From a virus, in IMG/VR virus record IMGVR_UViG_3300018424_000091, positions 1 through 34,146 of that record: a stretch of 34,146 bases of DNA. One strand, 5' to 3'. This document shows, piece by piece, positions 24,531-33,493 of the stretch. The translations under genes were made by a program, and so were the position numbers. The notes under the pieces were generated by a model. The model had not been told where the DNA came from. It ran no database searches and worked only from the letters and a program-made list of their open reading frames with translations. Numbering within the stretch: the first letter of the stretch is position 1; every line of letters begins with the position of its first letter.

Positions 24531-26065
24531 TATCGTCTTCCATTTTGAGCATATTGAATACTCATTGCGTTTAATGAGATTGGGGGCAGAGTTCCCTCAG
24601 ATATAAACTTGAATGCAAACATCTTCCCTGACCCCTCGAGATTTATCTTGAACAAGTCGTTAATTACAGCGTTGGAGTATTCACCTGTGTCGTACACACT
24701 CGTTCCGTACAGGGCAAACTCGTCTGCCCCTACATTACTTGAGACTTCCTTTTGAACAGGCTGAACAACATTAGTAACTTCGTAATCAATAATGGTGTCA
24801 ATCGTGAGGTCAAAAGACCCTTCAGGATCTGTGAATACATCCATCTTATAGAGTGTCTTACGCGTACTCGGATCTGTAATTGGCAAATGGGGAGTAATGT
24901 ACGTCGCCTGTATATCCTCGGAGTCAAAGCTGTTTCCCGATTCCATCTTATACACGTAATCTGTGTCATTAGAAAAGATAACGACCTCTTCTCTTCCAGA
25001 GTACGTTGCGTGCGCAAACTCTGCTTTGATACCGATAGTCTCAGCCCACATCATTCCGTCACCACCTTGTGGCGCAGTCTGAACGCCGATGATACCGCGG
25101 CCTTCACTGTTTGGAGTTGAAGAAGTACCGAACACCCTGTACTGAGATTTTGTTGGGATAACGATGCTACAGAAAGAACTATGATTCTCGATAAATAACT
25201 TCATTTCTTGCTGAACGCCGCGCGAAACAACACCGAGCCCAAAGTCATCGTTTCTTTCGGTGCCTGATACAAGCCGCAACCCGTCGGGAGACAAGAAGAT
25301 AACATCACCACCAATCTCTTGTATGGTGTCCGGATGTACGCAACCTAAGTTGTCAGTGATAGGGCGAACGTTAAAATCTGCAATCGTACTCCCCGTAAGT
25401 TGTAAGATGCTGTTTTCTGTGAATATCAACAGCATGTCGCGGAAAGTTATTAAGCCTGTTATCTCATGTGTTACGTTAATTACGCCGCCGCCAGAAGCCG
25501 CAGTGTAATCACTAGTAGAATAAGGCGACGAAAATACAACATTACGTCCTGACGCAAGAAACACGTGGTTTTTAAAAACTGCTACGTACTCAGCACTCGA
25601 CCCATCCAATGGAATACCCGTTAGTCGGCTGAGAACGCCGCCTTTATACTGTAACGCTTTACCGTCAGGGTCAAGAATCAGCAGAGTGTCATTGCCATCA
25701 AAATCAAGCGTCGCAAAGCGGACAGCTTTTGTCCCCGTACCCAGAGTTAATCCAACCGAGCCGTAAGTTAAATTGTCAGTTAGCTCCGCCCACCCGCTTC
25801 CGCCTGAAAAGTACAGGTTGGGACCTCGTGCTACGTACGCCGCGTCTTTGAAAAAGCATAAGCCTCGAATATCATCTGTTCCGGGGACTGCTGTTGTGTC
25901 GTACTTTTGGTATCCTTTTATACGCCGGTAGCCACCATCGATAGCTGGCTCAAAGTTGATCAGTTTCTGTGCAGTTCCGGGAACAGACATTCCTTGTTCA
26001 AGTGAACTGAGGTTTGTCTGTAATCCGCCTGCAAAAGATACGGGGTACGTCTGCCAGCGATCCAT
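24530..26065 (-). CDS. Tail nozzle/tubular protein B-like (T7 gp12 / P22 gp10 type)
   Basis: A 511-residue beta-rich protein. The opening FAGGLQTNLSS, then a short SVPGTAQKLINFEPAIDGGYRRIKGYQKY, resembles the start of podovirus nozzle proteins, which carry a conserved G-x-x-R-R/KR-x-G region before a beta-propeller. Repeated GG and FxDxxxVA strands (FFKDAAYVA, FKNHVFLASG, FRDMLLIF) fit propeller blades. Nozzles cap the tail tube and carry the fibres. It is encoded between the gp11-like adaptor and the fibre gene, the expected order. The exact family (gp12 versus gp10) cannot be fixed by eye. Confidence 0.75.
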   Translation of the reverse strand: MDRWQTYPVSFAGGLQTNLSSLEQGMSVPGTAQKLINFEPAIDGGYRRIKGYQKYDTTAVPGTDDIRGLCFFKDAAYVARGPNLYFSGGSGWAELTDNLTYGSVGLTLGTGTKAVRFATLDFDGNDTLLILDPDGKALQYKGGVLSRLTGIPLDGSSAEYVAVFKNHVFLASGRNVVFSSPYSTSDYTAASGGGVINVTHEITGLITFRDMLLIFTENSILQLTGSTIADFNVRPITDNLGCVHPDTIQEIGGDVIFLSPDGLRLVSGTERNDDFGLGVVSRGVQQEMKLFIENHSSFCSIVIPTKSQYRVFGTSSTPNSEGRGIIGVQTAPQGGDGMMWAETIGIKAEFAHATYSGREEVVIFSNDTDYVYKMESGNSFDSEDIQATYITPHLPITDPSTRKTLYKMDVFTDPEGSFDLTIDTIIDYEVTNVVQPVQKEVSSNVGADEFALYGTSVYDTGEYSNAVINDLFKINLEGSGKMFAFKFISEGTLPPISLNAMSIQYAQNGRR

Positions 26066-26066
26066 C

Positions 26067-26747
26067 TTAGTACGCCTTAAAATACATGTGCTCGTTTACG
26101 AGAATAGAACGCATATTCTTGATACCATTCTCAAACTTCTTCTGGGCGATACCTGCTTGTTCAATGTTATCCCGGAACATATACGCGTAGTACATACTTC
26201 CTTCGACAATTAAGTAGCGGTAGTTTTCTGGGATCGTTGGGACGTCATCATACTCTTCAAGGTCCGGAGCATTCATGTAGTACTCGTACTGGTAGCTGTA
26301 TGCTTCGTCCGGCATCGGAGTTAAAATGTATTCTTGATTGGGTGCTCGAACAACATACCGCGGCATTGACCCTTTAGACGCATCCGTTTCGTACTCTTGA
26401 TCTACGTAAAGTCGCAGGTACTCCCCGTAAGACATAGGCTCTAGCTTGCGGCCTTCGTCAACTTTTGGATCAGTGCTACGCGTGATGCGGAACGAGTTGT
26501 AGTCCACGTACTTTGCAGTATCAGGGATAGGATACCGAGACTCTCCCGCTGTCATAACTTCATTTTCTACGTTATGGTTAAAAGGGTAAAAGAAATGCGA
26601 GTGGTTGATGTGGCGAATCGAAGAATTAACCGAGTCTTTAAATGCCGCATACACACCAACAGCAGTTGGAAAATCGTCTTCGGTAAGTTCTGTTTCGTTC
26701 AGACGTTTTGCAATGTCATTTACGAGACCCAAAAAATCATATGCCAT
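26067..26747 (-). CDS. Tail adaptor / tail tubular protein A-like (T7 gp11 type)
   Basis: A 226-residue protein with a DIAKRLNETEL opening helix, a DSVNSSIRHIN segment, a HFFYPFNHN turn and an RYPIPDTAKYVDYNSFRI region, the pattern of podovirus head-to-tail adaptor proteins of the gp11/gp4 type (W/F-PF after a helix, then P-x-P-x-D with VDY). These proteins form a ring joining portal and nozzle. Length fits (T7 gp11, 196). It precedes the nozzle gene by one base. The family assignment is by pattern, so moderate. Confidence 0.65.
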   Translation of the reverse strand: MAYDFLGLVNDIAKRLNETELTEDDFPTAVGVYAAFKDSVNSSIRHINHSHFFYPFNHNVENEVMTAGESRYPIPDTAKYVDYNSFRITRSTDPKVDEGRKLEPMSYGEYLRLYVDQEYETDASKGSMPRYVVRAPNQEYILTPMPDEAYSYQYEYYMNAPDLEEYDDVPTIPENYRYLIVEGSMYYAYMFRDNIEQAGIAQKKFENGIKNMRSILVNEHMYFKAY

Positions 26748-27125
26748 CTATCGGTCCCTCACTCTCAATACGATGTCACGGTCTGTAATTACAGCGGCCC
26801 CTGTAGCACCTGCTACGTCAGTCGTAATTTGGCATGAAAGGGTGTAAGTTTGCCCGTTAATCCCTTTATCTAAGACAATAGTCAACTTGTTACCATCCTG
26901 AAACTGCCCTGCGTTTATCAGTCCAACTGATGAATCAGAAGATGCAGAGACTGCGTCGTCTTCAAATACTTCTCCCAGATCAAAATTTACAAAAGTTCCA
27001 TCCGCCTTTTTGATCTTCCACTGAAATGCCGCAATATCTACATTAAGTCTACGCAAGTAGAGAGTCCAATCTACGGTAAAGTCCAGTTTATCCCCGGAGT
27101 CTTTATCAGGAAATTTGTAAGCCAT
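26748..27125 (-). CDS. Small beta-rich phage structural protein
   Basis: A 125-residue protein starting MAYKFPDKDSGDKLDFTVDWTLYL, which is the opening of many small phage virion proteins (FPxKDPxxxLDYxVDWxxxL), followed by strand-rich sequence (KLTIVLDKG, GQTYTLSCQITTDVAG) and a basic RDIVLRVRDR end. It looks like an Ig-like beta fold. It lies between a giant repeat protein and the tail adaptor. Its function is unknown; a tail-associated decoration or connector role is possible. The start overlaps the preceding stop (TAATG). Confidence 0.6.
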   Translation of the reverse strand: MAYKFPDKDSGDKLDFTVDWTLYLRRLNVDIAAFQWKIKKADGTFVNFDLGEVFEDDAVSASSDSSVGLINAGQFQDGNKLTIVLDKGINGQTYTLSCQITTDVAGATGAAVITDRDIVLRVRDR

Positions 27126-30100
27126 TATGAAACTATCCTTATATAACGTCGGCGTTCCGGGAATATAAGCGCATAGCGTATTGTATCGCTATGCACGGTC
27201 ACTACAGAAGGAGGGTCCGCAGGAATTGTAATTGTCCGGAACGGAGAAATATCCTCCGCGATAAGCGGTCTCGTAACAAATGCTGAAGCGGCTAGTGTTG
27301 CAGAAGACTCTACAGTCCCAGTAAAACCGAAAACAAAGCTCGAAGACGCCGACGTGCTCGCTGTTGCTTCTGTCGACCCACTAAATACGAGATACGTTTC
27401 AATAGAACCAGAAGCAGTGGCTGTACCACTAACTGTGGAGCCTACGTCTTTAACTATTGTACAGCTTGCGGAAAGATTTGTCGAGCCCGTCGAGCTACCA
27501 GCCGCGTCTTTAAGACGAATTAAACTCGCCGAAGTTGTTGATGATCCGGCTATCGATCCTTCAATGCCTTGTAACGTTGTACCTTCACCAGATACAGTCG
27601 CAGTTGTTGCTACAGAACCGGATTCGCTAATAACGAACGAAGCGTCGCCGCTAACCGATGCGGTGCCCGTTACACTAGCCGCAACATTTTTAATAAGAAC
27701 AAAAGTACCAGAAACCGTCGACGTGCCAGTAATGTCGGCTGTTTCAGCGTCCGTACTTACTACTACGTCAGGGTCTATTACCGATACAGTCGGAAGAGTA
27801 CCCGTTGCAGTTGCCGCTACACTGGCAGAAACAGACGGTGCAGAAACAGAGACTGTCGCACCTGATGCCGTGGCAGTATCATCAACGTCAGCATCTATAA
27901 CGGGAGAAGAAACGGTAATCGTTGAGCCTGTTGCCTCTGCTACGGCTCCTCCATTTACATCGACAACAGGAGAAGAAACATCGATTACATCGCCAGCCGC
28001 TTGCGCTCTAGCTCCTCCGTTAGCATCGACAGCAGGAGACGAAATACTAACTGTGCTACCAGTTGCTTGTGCTGTATTAGAGCTTCCTGCATTCGTCACT
28101 GGCGACGATATGATAATCGTCTCACCTGTTGCCTCTGCTACGGCTCCTCCATTTACATCGACAGCAGGAGAAGAAACGTCGATTACATCGCCAGCCGCTT
28201 GTGCTGTAGCCCCTCCTTTAGCATTAACAACAGGAGACGAAATACTAACTGTGCTACCAGTTGCCTGTGTTCTAGCTCCTCCGTTAGCATCGACAGCAGG
28301 AGACAAAACATCGATTACATCGCCAGCCGCTTGTGCTCTAGCTCCTCCATTAACATCGACCACTGGGGATGAGATACTAACGGTGCTACCCGCGGCCTGC
28401 GCGATAGCTCCACCGCTAGCATCAACAGCGGGACTCGTTAGGGGTATGTTTACGCCTGACGCAGTTGCCGTATCGTCTACTGTTACCAAAACGGTTGGGG
28501 CGTTAACAGAGATAGTAGCCCCTGATGCAGAGGCAACTGTCTCCACGGTATTAGCAACAGAGGGAGCAGAAATAGAGACAGTCACGCCTGCCGCCGAAGC
28601 CGTAACATCCTCGACAGCAATGCCATCTGGTGCAGTAATGGTTGTTGTTAGTTCAGCGACTTGTAAAGCGGAGTCGGTAATATCGACTTCCATGTCCGTG
28701 TCAAATGTTTGGACTGGCTCACTAAGGCTTAAATATTTCTCTGCCTTATCCTTATATTCCGTACTGTCATCATGGAACCATATGAAGTCATCGGTAGAAT
28801 CGCCAATACAGTAGTTTGCATACGTACCGTCAGCGAATTTTTTAGCCTCGGCCCTAAACAGAGCCGCGCTCGGGCTAGCAGATGTATCTGAATAGACGCT
28901 TATTAAGTCCCCATTTTCTGCCGCGAGGTACAGATAATACTTAGCGTTTACTGTGATCGGCCAGACTAAATAATTTTGCCTAGAACGACTTCCCCAATCG
29001 CCCCTCCACGGAAGAACTGTCCTCGCGGGCGGCCATTCCTGCGGAGTTCCTGAGCCTATATTGATAGGGAAAATTGTGACATCTGAATAGTCGGTGCGAC
29101 TAGATACTTTAGCGGGAGCCCAATTGCTGTATAACAAACTATTCGTATTAATGTGGGAAACCGAAGCATTCCAACTTATCGCACGAACATTGACGTATAA
29201 ATACGTTCCTGAGTAAGTTCCTGATGTTTGGAAACTCACCGCAGGCGTTATCATTTGGACGTCACCGCTAGCCGCCGGATGAATTTCTAGGTCGCCATCT
29301 ATGAATGATGACCCTCTAAGGGCATCTACATAATCAGCGTATATCCCAAAGTTCGCCCATTGCATGAAGGCATCGACGCGAATAATCGTGAGATTGCCAC
29401 TTAGGTCAAATTCCCACGTTGCCATCCATGAATTGTTTGAAGAATCGGTGCTTTTTTTGCCGTCAAACCAAACCAACGCTCTCTGACTATCCCAGTCAAT
29501 CAGCCGCTTGTTTATGGTGGTGTATGAGTTAACGGTCCAACTTCCCGCACCTGTGCCTGACGACAATGTGAATGTAGTCGGGAACGACAGGTTTACTGTT
29601 GGGAAGTTAAAATTGTGCTTTGTGGTGAATCGATCAACTCGCCCTGCGTAGGTGCTTAAGGTTCTAACTCTGATGTCTTGATCAGGTGCAGTGACGGTGA
29701 TGGACAAATTGTCCGAAATAGTGACTGTTTTTGATGCTGAAGCAGATGAAACAGGCGCAGTAAGACCGACTTCGATACTGTCGGAGAATGTTGCCGTAGC
29801 ACCAGCAAGTACAGATGCTTCAGCCGCTGTTAGGCCAATGGTCGCGGCCTGTACCTGCGTGATGGCCCCCGCATTGGCGCTTGCCACCGGGAGACTCCGC
29901 TCGATTACGAATGGTACCTGAGAAAAGTCCTCTACAAACGTAATGCTTCCGCCCATACCACTGTGGATGCCACAGTAGTAGTATAGGTCAGGCGTAGATG
30001 TTGTGACTTCAATTTCGACATACGCCCCGGCATTGCCTGCTGTGCCGACTGTCGTTACATTGGTAGTGTACTCTGTACCGCTGTTGTGGGTACCGTCGGA

Positions 30101-30580
30101 AGTCGTTGAGAACTTGAAGGGGTGTCCACTGATTGTGGAGTCAGATACATCGAAGCGGTAGATTCCAACTTCGTGTAGTGAGAGGGAGTCTTGTTTGACT
30201 CCATCGATATAATACTTGTTTCCGGACCCGTCGTTAGAGACCGTAACGGTAAATGTTTGTCGGGCCTTGTGTCCATCGACAGCAATTGTCGCGCCGCCCT
30301 TTGCTGTTGCGGCGGGGTCGCTAAGTGTGAGGGTAACACCTGAAGCAGATGCTGTTATAGCTATACCAGCCGTTGCGGCGGGATTATTGACGGTGACAGT
30401 TACGCCAGCGGCGGATGCGGTCACATCAACATTGCCAGCCTCAACTGTCTGGGTAGTGACGCGCCCAATAGCATGCACGCCAATCGCAGATACGCCAATA
30501 GCACCGACATATGATTGTGCCTGTGCCTGCTCTTTTTCAGCGGCTATGGGAGCTTCAGCAAACGCCTTAAATCCAAACAC
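27125..30580 (-). CDS. Large repeat-containing tail/adhesin protein with cupredoxin-like domain
   Basis: A 1151-residue beta-rich protein. Residues 45-100 hold ASAAGVTVTV-x-x-P units; 106-216 form a cupredoxin-like domain with Met, His and Cys positions of a type 1 copper site (His153 in GHPFKF, then Cys203-x2-His206-x2-Met209 in YYCGIHSGMGG); about 300-640 is a larger globular part rich in Trp; about 660-950 holds repeated 22-residue units ending in V-S-S-P; 950-1100 has a further TxSGxxxF family of repeats. The C-terminus (RRYIRIVS) is short. It starts with GTG overlapping the stop of the preceding gene (TAGTG). It is probably a long virion adhesin. Copper binding is not demonstrated. Confidence 0.7.
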   Translation of the reverse strand: MFGFKAFAEAPIAAEKEQAQAQSYVGAIGVSAIGVHAIGRVTTQTVEAGNVDVTASAAGVTVTVNNPAATAGIAITASASGVTLTLSDPAATAKGGATIAVDGHKARQTFTVTVSNDGSGNKYYIDGVKQDSLSLHEVGIYRFDVSDSTISGHPFKFSTTSDGTHNSGTEYTTNVTTVGTAGNAGAYVEIEVTTSTPDLYYYCGIHSGMGGSITFVEDFSQVPFVIERSLPVASANAGAITQVQAATIGLTAAEASVLAGATATFSDSIEVGLTAPVSSASASKTVTISDNLSITVTAPDQDIRVRTLSTYAGRVDRFTTKHNFNFPTVNLSFPTTFTLSSGTGAGSWTVNSYTTINKRLIDWDSQRALVWFDGKKSTDSSNNSWMATWEFDLSGNLTIIRVDAFMQWANFGIYADYVDALRGSSFIDGDLEIHPAASGDVQMITPAVSFQTSGTYSGTYLYVNVRAISWNASVSHINTNSLLYSNWAPAKVSSRTDYSDVTIFPINIGSGTPQEWPPARTVLPWRGDWGSRSRQNYLVWPITVNAKYYLYLAAENGDLISVYSDTSASPSAALFRAEAKKFADGTYANYCIGDSTDDFIWFHDDSTEYKDKAEKYLSLSEPVQTFDTDMEVDITDSALQVAELTTTITAPDGIAVEDVTASAAGVTVSISAPSVANTVETVASASGATISVNAPTVLVTVDDTATASGVNIPLTSPAVDASGGAIAQAAGSTVSISSPVVDVNGGARAQAAGDVIDVLSPAVDANGGARTQATGSTVSISSPVVNAKGGATAQAAGDVIDVSSPAVDVNGGAVAEATGETIIISSPVTNAGSSNTAQATGSTVSISSPAVDANGGARAQAAGDVIDVSSPVVDVNGGAVAEATGSTITVSSPVIDADVDDTATASGATVSVSAPSVSASVAATATGTLPTVSVIDPDVVVSTDAETADITGTSTVSGTFVLIKNVAASVTGTASVSGDASFVISESGSVATTATVSGEGTTLQGIEGSIAGSSTTSASLIRLKDAAGSSTGSTNLSASCTIVKDVGSTVSGTATASGSIETYLVFSGSTEATASTSASSSFVFGFTGTVESSATLAASAFVTRPLIAEDISPFRTITIPADPPSVVTVHSDTIRYALIFPERRRYIRIVS
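27900..28440 (-). repeat. 66 bp tandem repeat (about 8 units) in the 1151-residue protein gene
   Basis: Units start at 27945, 28011, 28077, 28143, 28209, 28275, 28341 and 28407, a perfect 66 bp spacing encoding 22 residues. Units come in three kinds (STVSISSP, DVIDVSSP and ETIIISSP/STITVSSP) arranged as higher-order pairs and triples. Confidence 0.85.
29933..30265 (-). other. Cupredoxin-like domain region (residues 106-216) of the 1151-residue protein
   Basis: The region codes an upstream His in SGHPFKFS and a YYCGIHSGMGG end. The C-x2-H-x2-M spacing is that of amicyanin (Cys92, His95, Met98). The intervening strands (IYRFDVSDS, YVEIEVTTSTPDLYYYC) fit a small Greek-key beta barrel. Confidence 0.6.
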
Positions 30581-30945
30581 TATTCAACTACCCACTGAAG
30601 ATTGTCTTCGTCCCAGTATGCTGTTTCAACCCCTAATTCAATATCAGGCATCGGAACTGGGGCTTCCCACAAACAAGTGCTTTCATCGAGTACCCACGAA
30701 TCAAAAGGTTTTGGAGGAATAAACGCGTCTCTCTCTGCATCATAAACGTGGCCTATCCCCGCAAAGTTTTTTCGGAACACCTTATTATAGCTCGTTTGTA
30801 CCCACTCGCCCCCAAACAAGGACTGCAAAAACTGAATTCCTAACGACTCTTGCTCAACTAGATCTCCGTCCTCGAGCACTGTGTTCTCAACAACGACAAC
30901 TTGCTCAACGATGTTTTCTGCATTGATCTTCGCAAAATGAGCCAT
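30580..30945 (-). CDS. MAHFA-type marine-phage tail-region protein, copy 1
   Basis: A 121-residue protein beginning MAHFAKI and containing VVVVEN, FGGEWVQTS, FRKNFAGIGHVYD, RDAFIPPKPFDSWVLDE and a closing W. I recognise this as a small protein widespread near tail fibres in marine phages, without a known role; it may be a fibre-binding or assembly protein. A second copy lies at 33494. Here it follows a glycine-rich adhesin gene whose stop overlaps its start (TGATG). Confidence 0.7.
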   Translation of the reverse strand: MAHFAKINAENIVEQVVVVENTVLEDGDLVEQESLGIQFLQSLFGGEWVQTSYNKVFRKNFAGIGHVYDAERDAFIPPKPFDSWVLDESTCLWEAPVPMPDIELGVETAYWDEDNLQWVVE

Positions 30946-31841
30946 CAGAACTGTATGCTCCCAGAGCCGGTAAATTTGTAGATGTAAAATGCGCCATCCG
31001 TGGATGTGGTTGGAGATCCTGTAGTTTGGGTAGCTTGATTAGGGGAGCGGAAGATAACAACACCAGAGCCGCCTTGCGGAACAGTAGAAGTACCTGTTCC
31101 ACCACCTCCACCACCAGTCTTAGCGTCACCGCTTTGGCCATTACTTTGGTAAGTGTTACCACCATCACCGCCGCCACCTTGACCACCAGCACCTTCATTT
31201 CCAGTATTAAAAGTTGATCCTCCGCCTCCACCGGCGTAATAAGTAGACGTACCAGTGATGCTATTTGCTACACCGTTTCCACCACCGCCTGCATAGCTAT
31301 TAGTTGCATCTCCGCCTGCCTGAGACGCGCCGCCGCCACCACCTGAATGAATAAAGCTGGAATTTGAGTTTCTTAAATAGCCGATACCGCCATCGTTTCC
31401 TTGTCCGGTATATAAAGCGGATCCTCCTGATGATGTACCGCCCGCATTTCTGCATCCGCCACCACCACCAGATGCTCCATCAATACCGTCATTAGCGGTG
31501 CTTGTCCCGCCAGAACCACCGCCGTATGCCGTGCCGCCCGAGAGGCCACTGACAGAACTATTAGTGCCAGTACCGCCAGTTCCCGACGCGCCCGACCCAA
31601 CTGTTACAGTAACTGTTCCTGATGGGACCACCTGACCTTGCAAGTAAACTACTCCACCTGCGCCGCCGCCGCCTCCGACATAACCACTAGCACCAGTGCC
31701 GCCTGCGCCACCGCCGCCGACAATTAGTACATCAAGCCCCGCCCCTAAAAGGGGGGTCCACTTTCCCGCTTTATTAGCGCGAGCAACTTGATTTAAGCTC
31801 CACATGGATGAAGCAGACGCTGGATTCGGAAAATCGGCCAT
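30945..31841 (-). CDS. Glycine-rich tail adhesin, copy 1
   Basis: A 298-residue protein, about one third glycine. A short head (MWSLNQVARANKAGKW) is followed by VLIVGGGGAGG, then GGGGGAGG-type blocks across 35-260 separated by short loops (such as NSSFIHSG and NSYAGGGGNG), and a conserved tail with GVVIFRSPN, TTGSPTTSTDGAFYIYKFTGSG. Polyglycine blocks with variable loops form polyglycine II sandwiches in the T4-like S16 adhesin gp38, which binds host receptors. That structural role is an inference here. The end of the partial gene at 33850 matches this tail. Confidence 0.7.
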   Translation of the reverse strand: MADFPNPASASSMWSLNQVARANKAGKWTPLLGAGLDVLIVGGGGAGGTGASGYVGGGGGAGGVVYLQGQVVPSGTVTVTVGSGASGTGGTGTNSSVSGLSGGTAYGGGSGGTSTANDGIDGASGGGGGCRNAGGTSSGGSALYTGQGNDGGIGYLRNSNSSFIHSGGGGGASQAGGDATNSYAGGGGNGVANSITGTSTYYAGGGGGSTFNTGNEGAGGQGGGGDGGNTYQSNGQSGDAKTGGGGGGTGTSTVPQGGSGVVIFRSPNQATQTTGSPTTSTDGAFYIYKFTGSGSIQF

Positions 31842-32756
31842 TTAAAACACCGCCGTTGTATTCGGAATGTATAGATGCCCCGATGATGTATAAGTCCCTG
31901 TATTATACGAGCGGTTTGTTGTGTCAACAGTGGCTCCTGTTGTATTGCCACCACCATTAACATACTCAGTCGTGTCAGTTGAGTCATCAAACAAACAATC
32001 CGTGACTGTAATCACATCATCTCTGCCTGAATAACTTTCATACCAGCTTGAGTAGTTAGCAAACGTGCAACGAATAAACTCGACGTCAATTGTCGTCAAA
32101 TTGCCGTTGTTGTAGTGCCACGATATGCCACCAGTTGACTGATCAATGTAGCAGTTGACTAGCCGCCCTTTTGCAGGACCGGTTGAGGCTACTTGAGCAA
32201 CAAGTGCGTTGATATAGCTAGTCTCGGATGTTTGTTGTGTATACCATGTCACAAACGCACTTTGCTTGTTAACAGTTGGAACGTGAGTTGAGTCCCCGCC
32301 GCCAAATATATGCATGCCGCGACCGGCGGCTTTGGTCCATTCAAGTACAACGTTTGCCGCATCATCTGTATCACCGCAGATCAACACATTTTTGTGTCGC
32401 CACGGATCGTTACCATAACCGTCAGTTGCCTCACTAGTAACTGTGTAAGTGTTTCCAGAAGCTAGCAACAGCACATCGCCGTCACTAAGATTATTTAAGG
32501 CAGTATTTATTGAACCGGCACTGGTGACCGTTGTTATTGATCCGCCCGTTGTTGCTATATAGCTTTGTGCATAGTTGTAGCCTTCTGTAGCTACAATGTC
32601 ATCATTGGGATAAACCCCAACAGAACGTGCCGTCGACGCTTCCCGCATTTTCCACACAGAAGACCCTTCCGATACTGTTGGATACACGATATCGCCACGC
32701 ACAACTTTTGCGTGGTCTTTTAGTGTCCATATCTGGCTCGACGGAAAACTAGCCAT
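31842..32756 (-). CDS. Predicted tail-fibre/adhesin protein
   Basis: A 304-residue protein. The opening (PSSQIWTLKDHAKVVRGDIVYP) resembles the head of the glycine-rich adhesins, which also have W-x-L followed by VAR or VVRG. The rest is strand-rich, with motifs such as DGDVLLLASGNTYTV, KNVLICGDTDDAANVVLEW, RLVNCYIDQSTGGISW and FIRCTFANYSSWYES, which look like rungs of a right-handed beta-helix. Such proteins bind or cut surface polysaccharides; no catalytic residues can be named. Its stop is directly before the next gene. Confidence 0.55.
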   Translation of the reverse strand: MASFPSSQIWTLKDHAKVVRGDIVYPTVSEGSSVWKMREASTARSVGVYPNDDIVATEGYNYAQSYIATTGGSITTVTSAGSINTALNNLSDGDVLLLASGNTYTVTSEATDGYGNDPWRHKNVLICGDTDDAANVVLEWTKAAGRGMHIFGGGDSTHVPTVNKQSAFVTWYTQQTSETSYINALVAQVASTGPAKGRLVNCYIDQSTGGISWHYNNGNLTTIDVEFIRCTFANYSSWYESYSGRDDVITVTDCLFDDSTDTTEYVNGGGNTTGATVDTTNRSYNTGTYTSSGHLYIPNTTAVF

Positions 32757-33109
32757 TAGCTAATCTCTTCGTAAGAACAGACCGCCTCTAAGTCTGATGC
32801 GGCGTTAGCTGTTAGCCGCAAAGCATCGCCTTCTTCTAGATAAACTGGCTTGCTCAGTACATCAATCGTTGCATCAGCAGGCACTACAAGTGTTTTGGCA
32901 ATGTGATAAGCAGTCGATGATCTGAACAGATCAATGTTAACTTCCGCATTATCAGTGCCATCAACGTTAGACACATACAAAGAATTTACCTTGAACACTT
33001 TTCCGCTTGATGCCGAGTTCGTGACAATCGCAGTGGCAGATGTTCCGACAGCTTGTACCGCTGTTTTACCCGTAATTGTTGCTACGTTTACAATGTTTGG
33101 TGCCGCCAT
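32756..33109 (-). CDS. Small conserved marine-phage tail-region protein
   Basis: A 117-residue beta-rich protein with opening MAAPNIVNVATITGKT and later VFKVNSLYVSNVDGTD and YLEEGDALRLTANAASDLEAVCSYEE. I recognise this style from marine phages, where it sits in the tail-fibre region without known function. A small trimeric tail accessory is possible. Its stop overlaps the next ATG (TAATG), and a GGAGGA precedes its start. Confidence 0.65.
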   Translation of the reverse strand: MAAPNIVNVATITGKTAVQAVGTSATAIVTNSASSGKVFKVNSLYVSNVDGTDNAEVNIDLFRSSTAYHIAKTLVVPADATIDVLSKPVYLEEGDALRLTANAASDLEAVCSYEEIS

Positions 33110-33110
33110 T

Positions 33111-33491
33111 TTATCCTCCGAATACGATTGCCATAGCGATGGCTTTACCTGTTGTTACACCCGCCGCCGGTATATCACTCGGATCAACAATCTTCTGTGC
33201 AGGCAGTACCATTAAAATATCTTTTGACCCTGCTCCCCAGTTTACGGCGCTTCCGCTATTGCTCGACTCTAAGATCGTTGTTCGAGCGAGGGTTGTGCCA
33301 CTGGCTGTATAGGTGCCAACACCGAGCTCCCAATCTGTACCATCGGTAATCTGATAATACGTTGTGTCGCCGTTAGACATGACGGAGGAAAACGTCTGAA
33401 ACCCTGTTGGGGCCGTACCACTGAGTGTTACCGTTCCAGTGCCAGTCGTGGTTGTGGTTTCCTGTACTCGGTTTTTAAGAACTAGCGCCAT
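33111..33491 (-). CDS. Small conserved marine-phage tail-region protein
   Basis: A 126-residue protein starting MALVLKNRVQETTTTTGTGTVTLSG, with later GFQTF, TTYYQITDGTDWELGVGTY, TASGTTLARTTILESSNSGSAVNW and DILMVLPAQK. This pattern is widespread in marine phages near fibre genes; function is unknown. It is likely a beta-sandwich tail accessory. The last residues (AMAIVFGG) are hydrophobic. It lies two bases before the next gene. Confidence 0.65.
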   Translation of the reverse strand: MALVLKNRVQETTTTTGTGTVTLSGTAPTGFQTFSSVMSNGDTTYYQITDGTDWELGVGTYTASGTTLARTTILESSNSGSAVNWGAGSKDILMVLPAQKIVDPSDIPAAGVTTGKAIAMAIVFGG

Positions 33492-33493
33492 AT

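Noticed and set aside
27354-28814. A 486-codon + strand frame opposite the giant adhesin gene
   Set aside because: It is antisense to repeats with strongly biased codons, which keeps the opposite frame open. The peptide is a mirror of the repeats with no independent signal.
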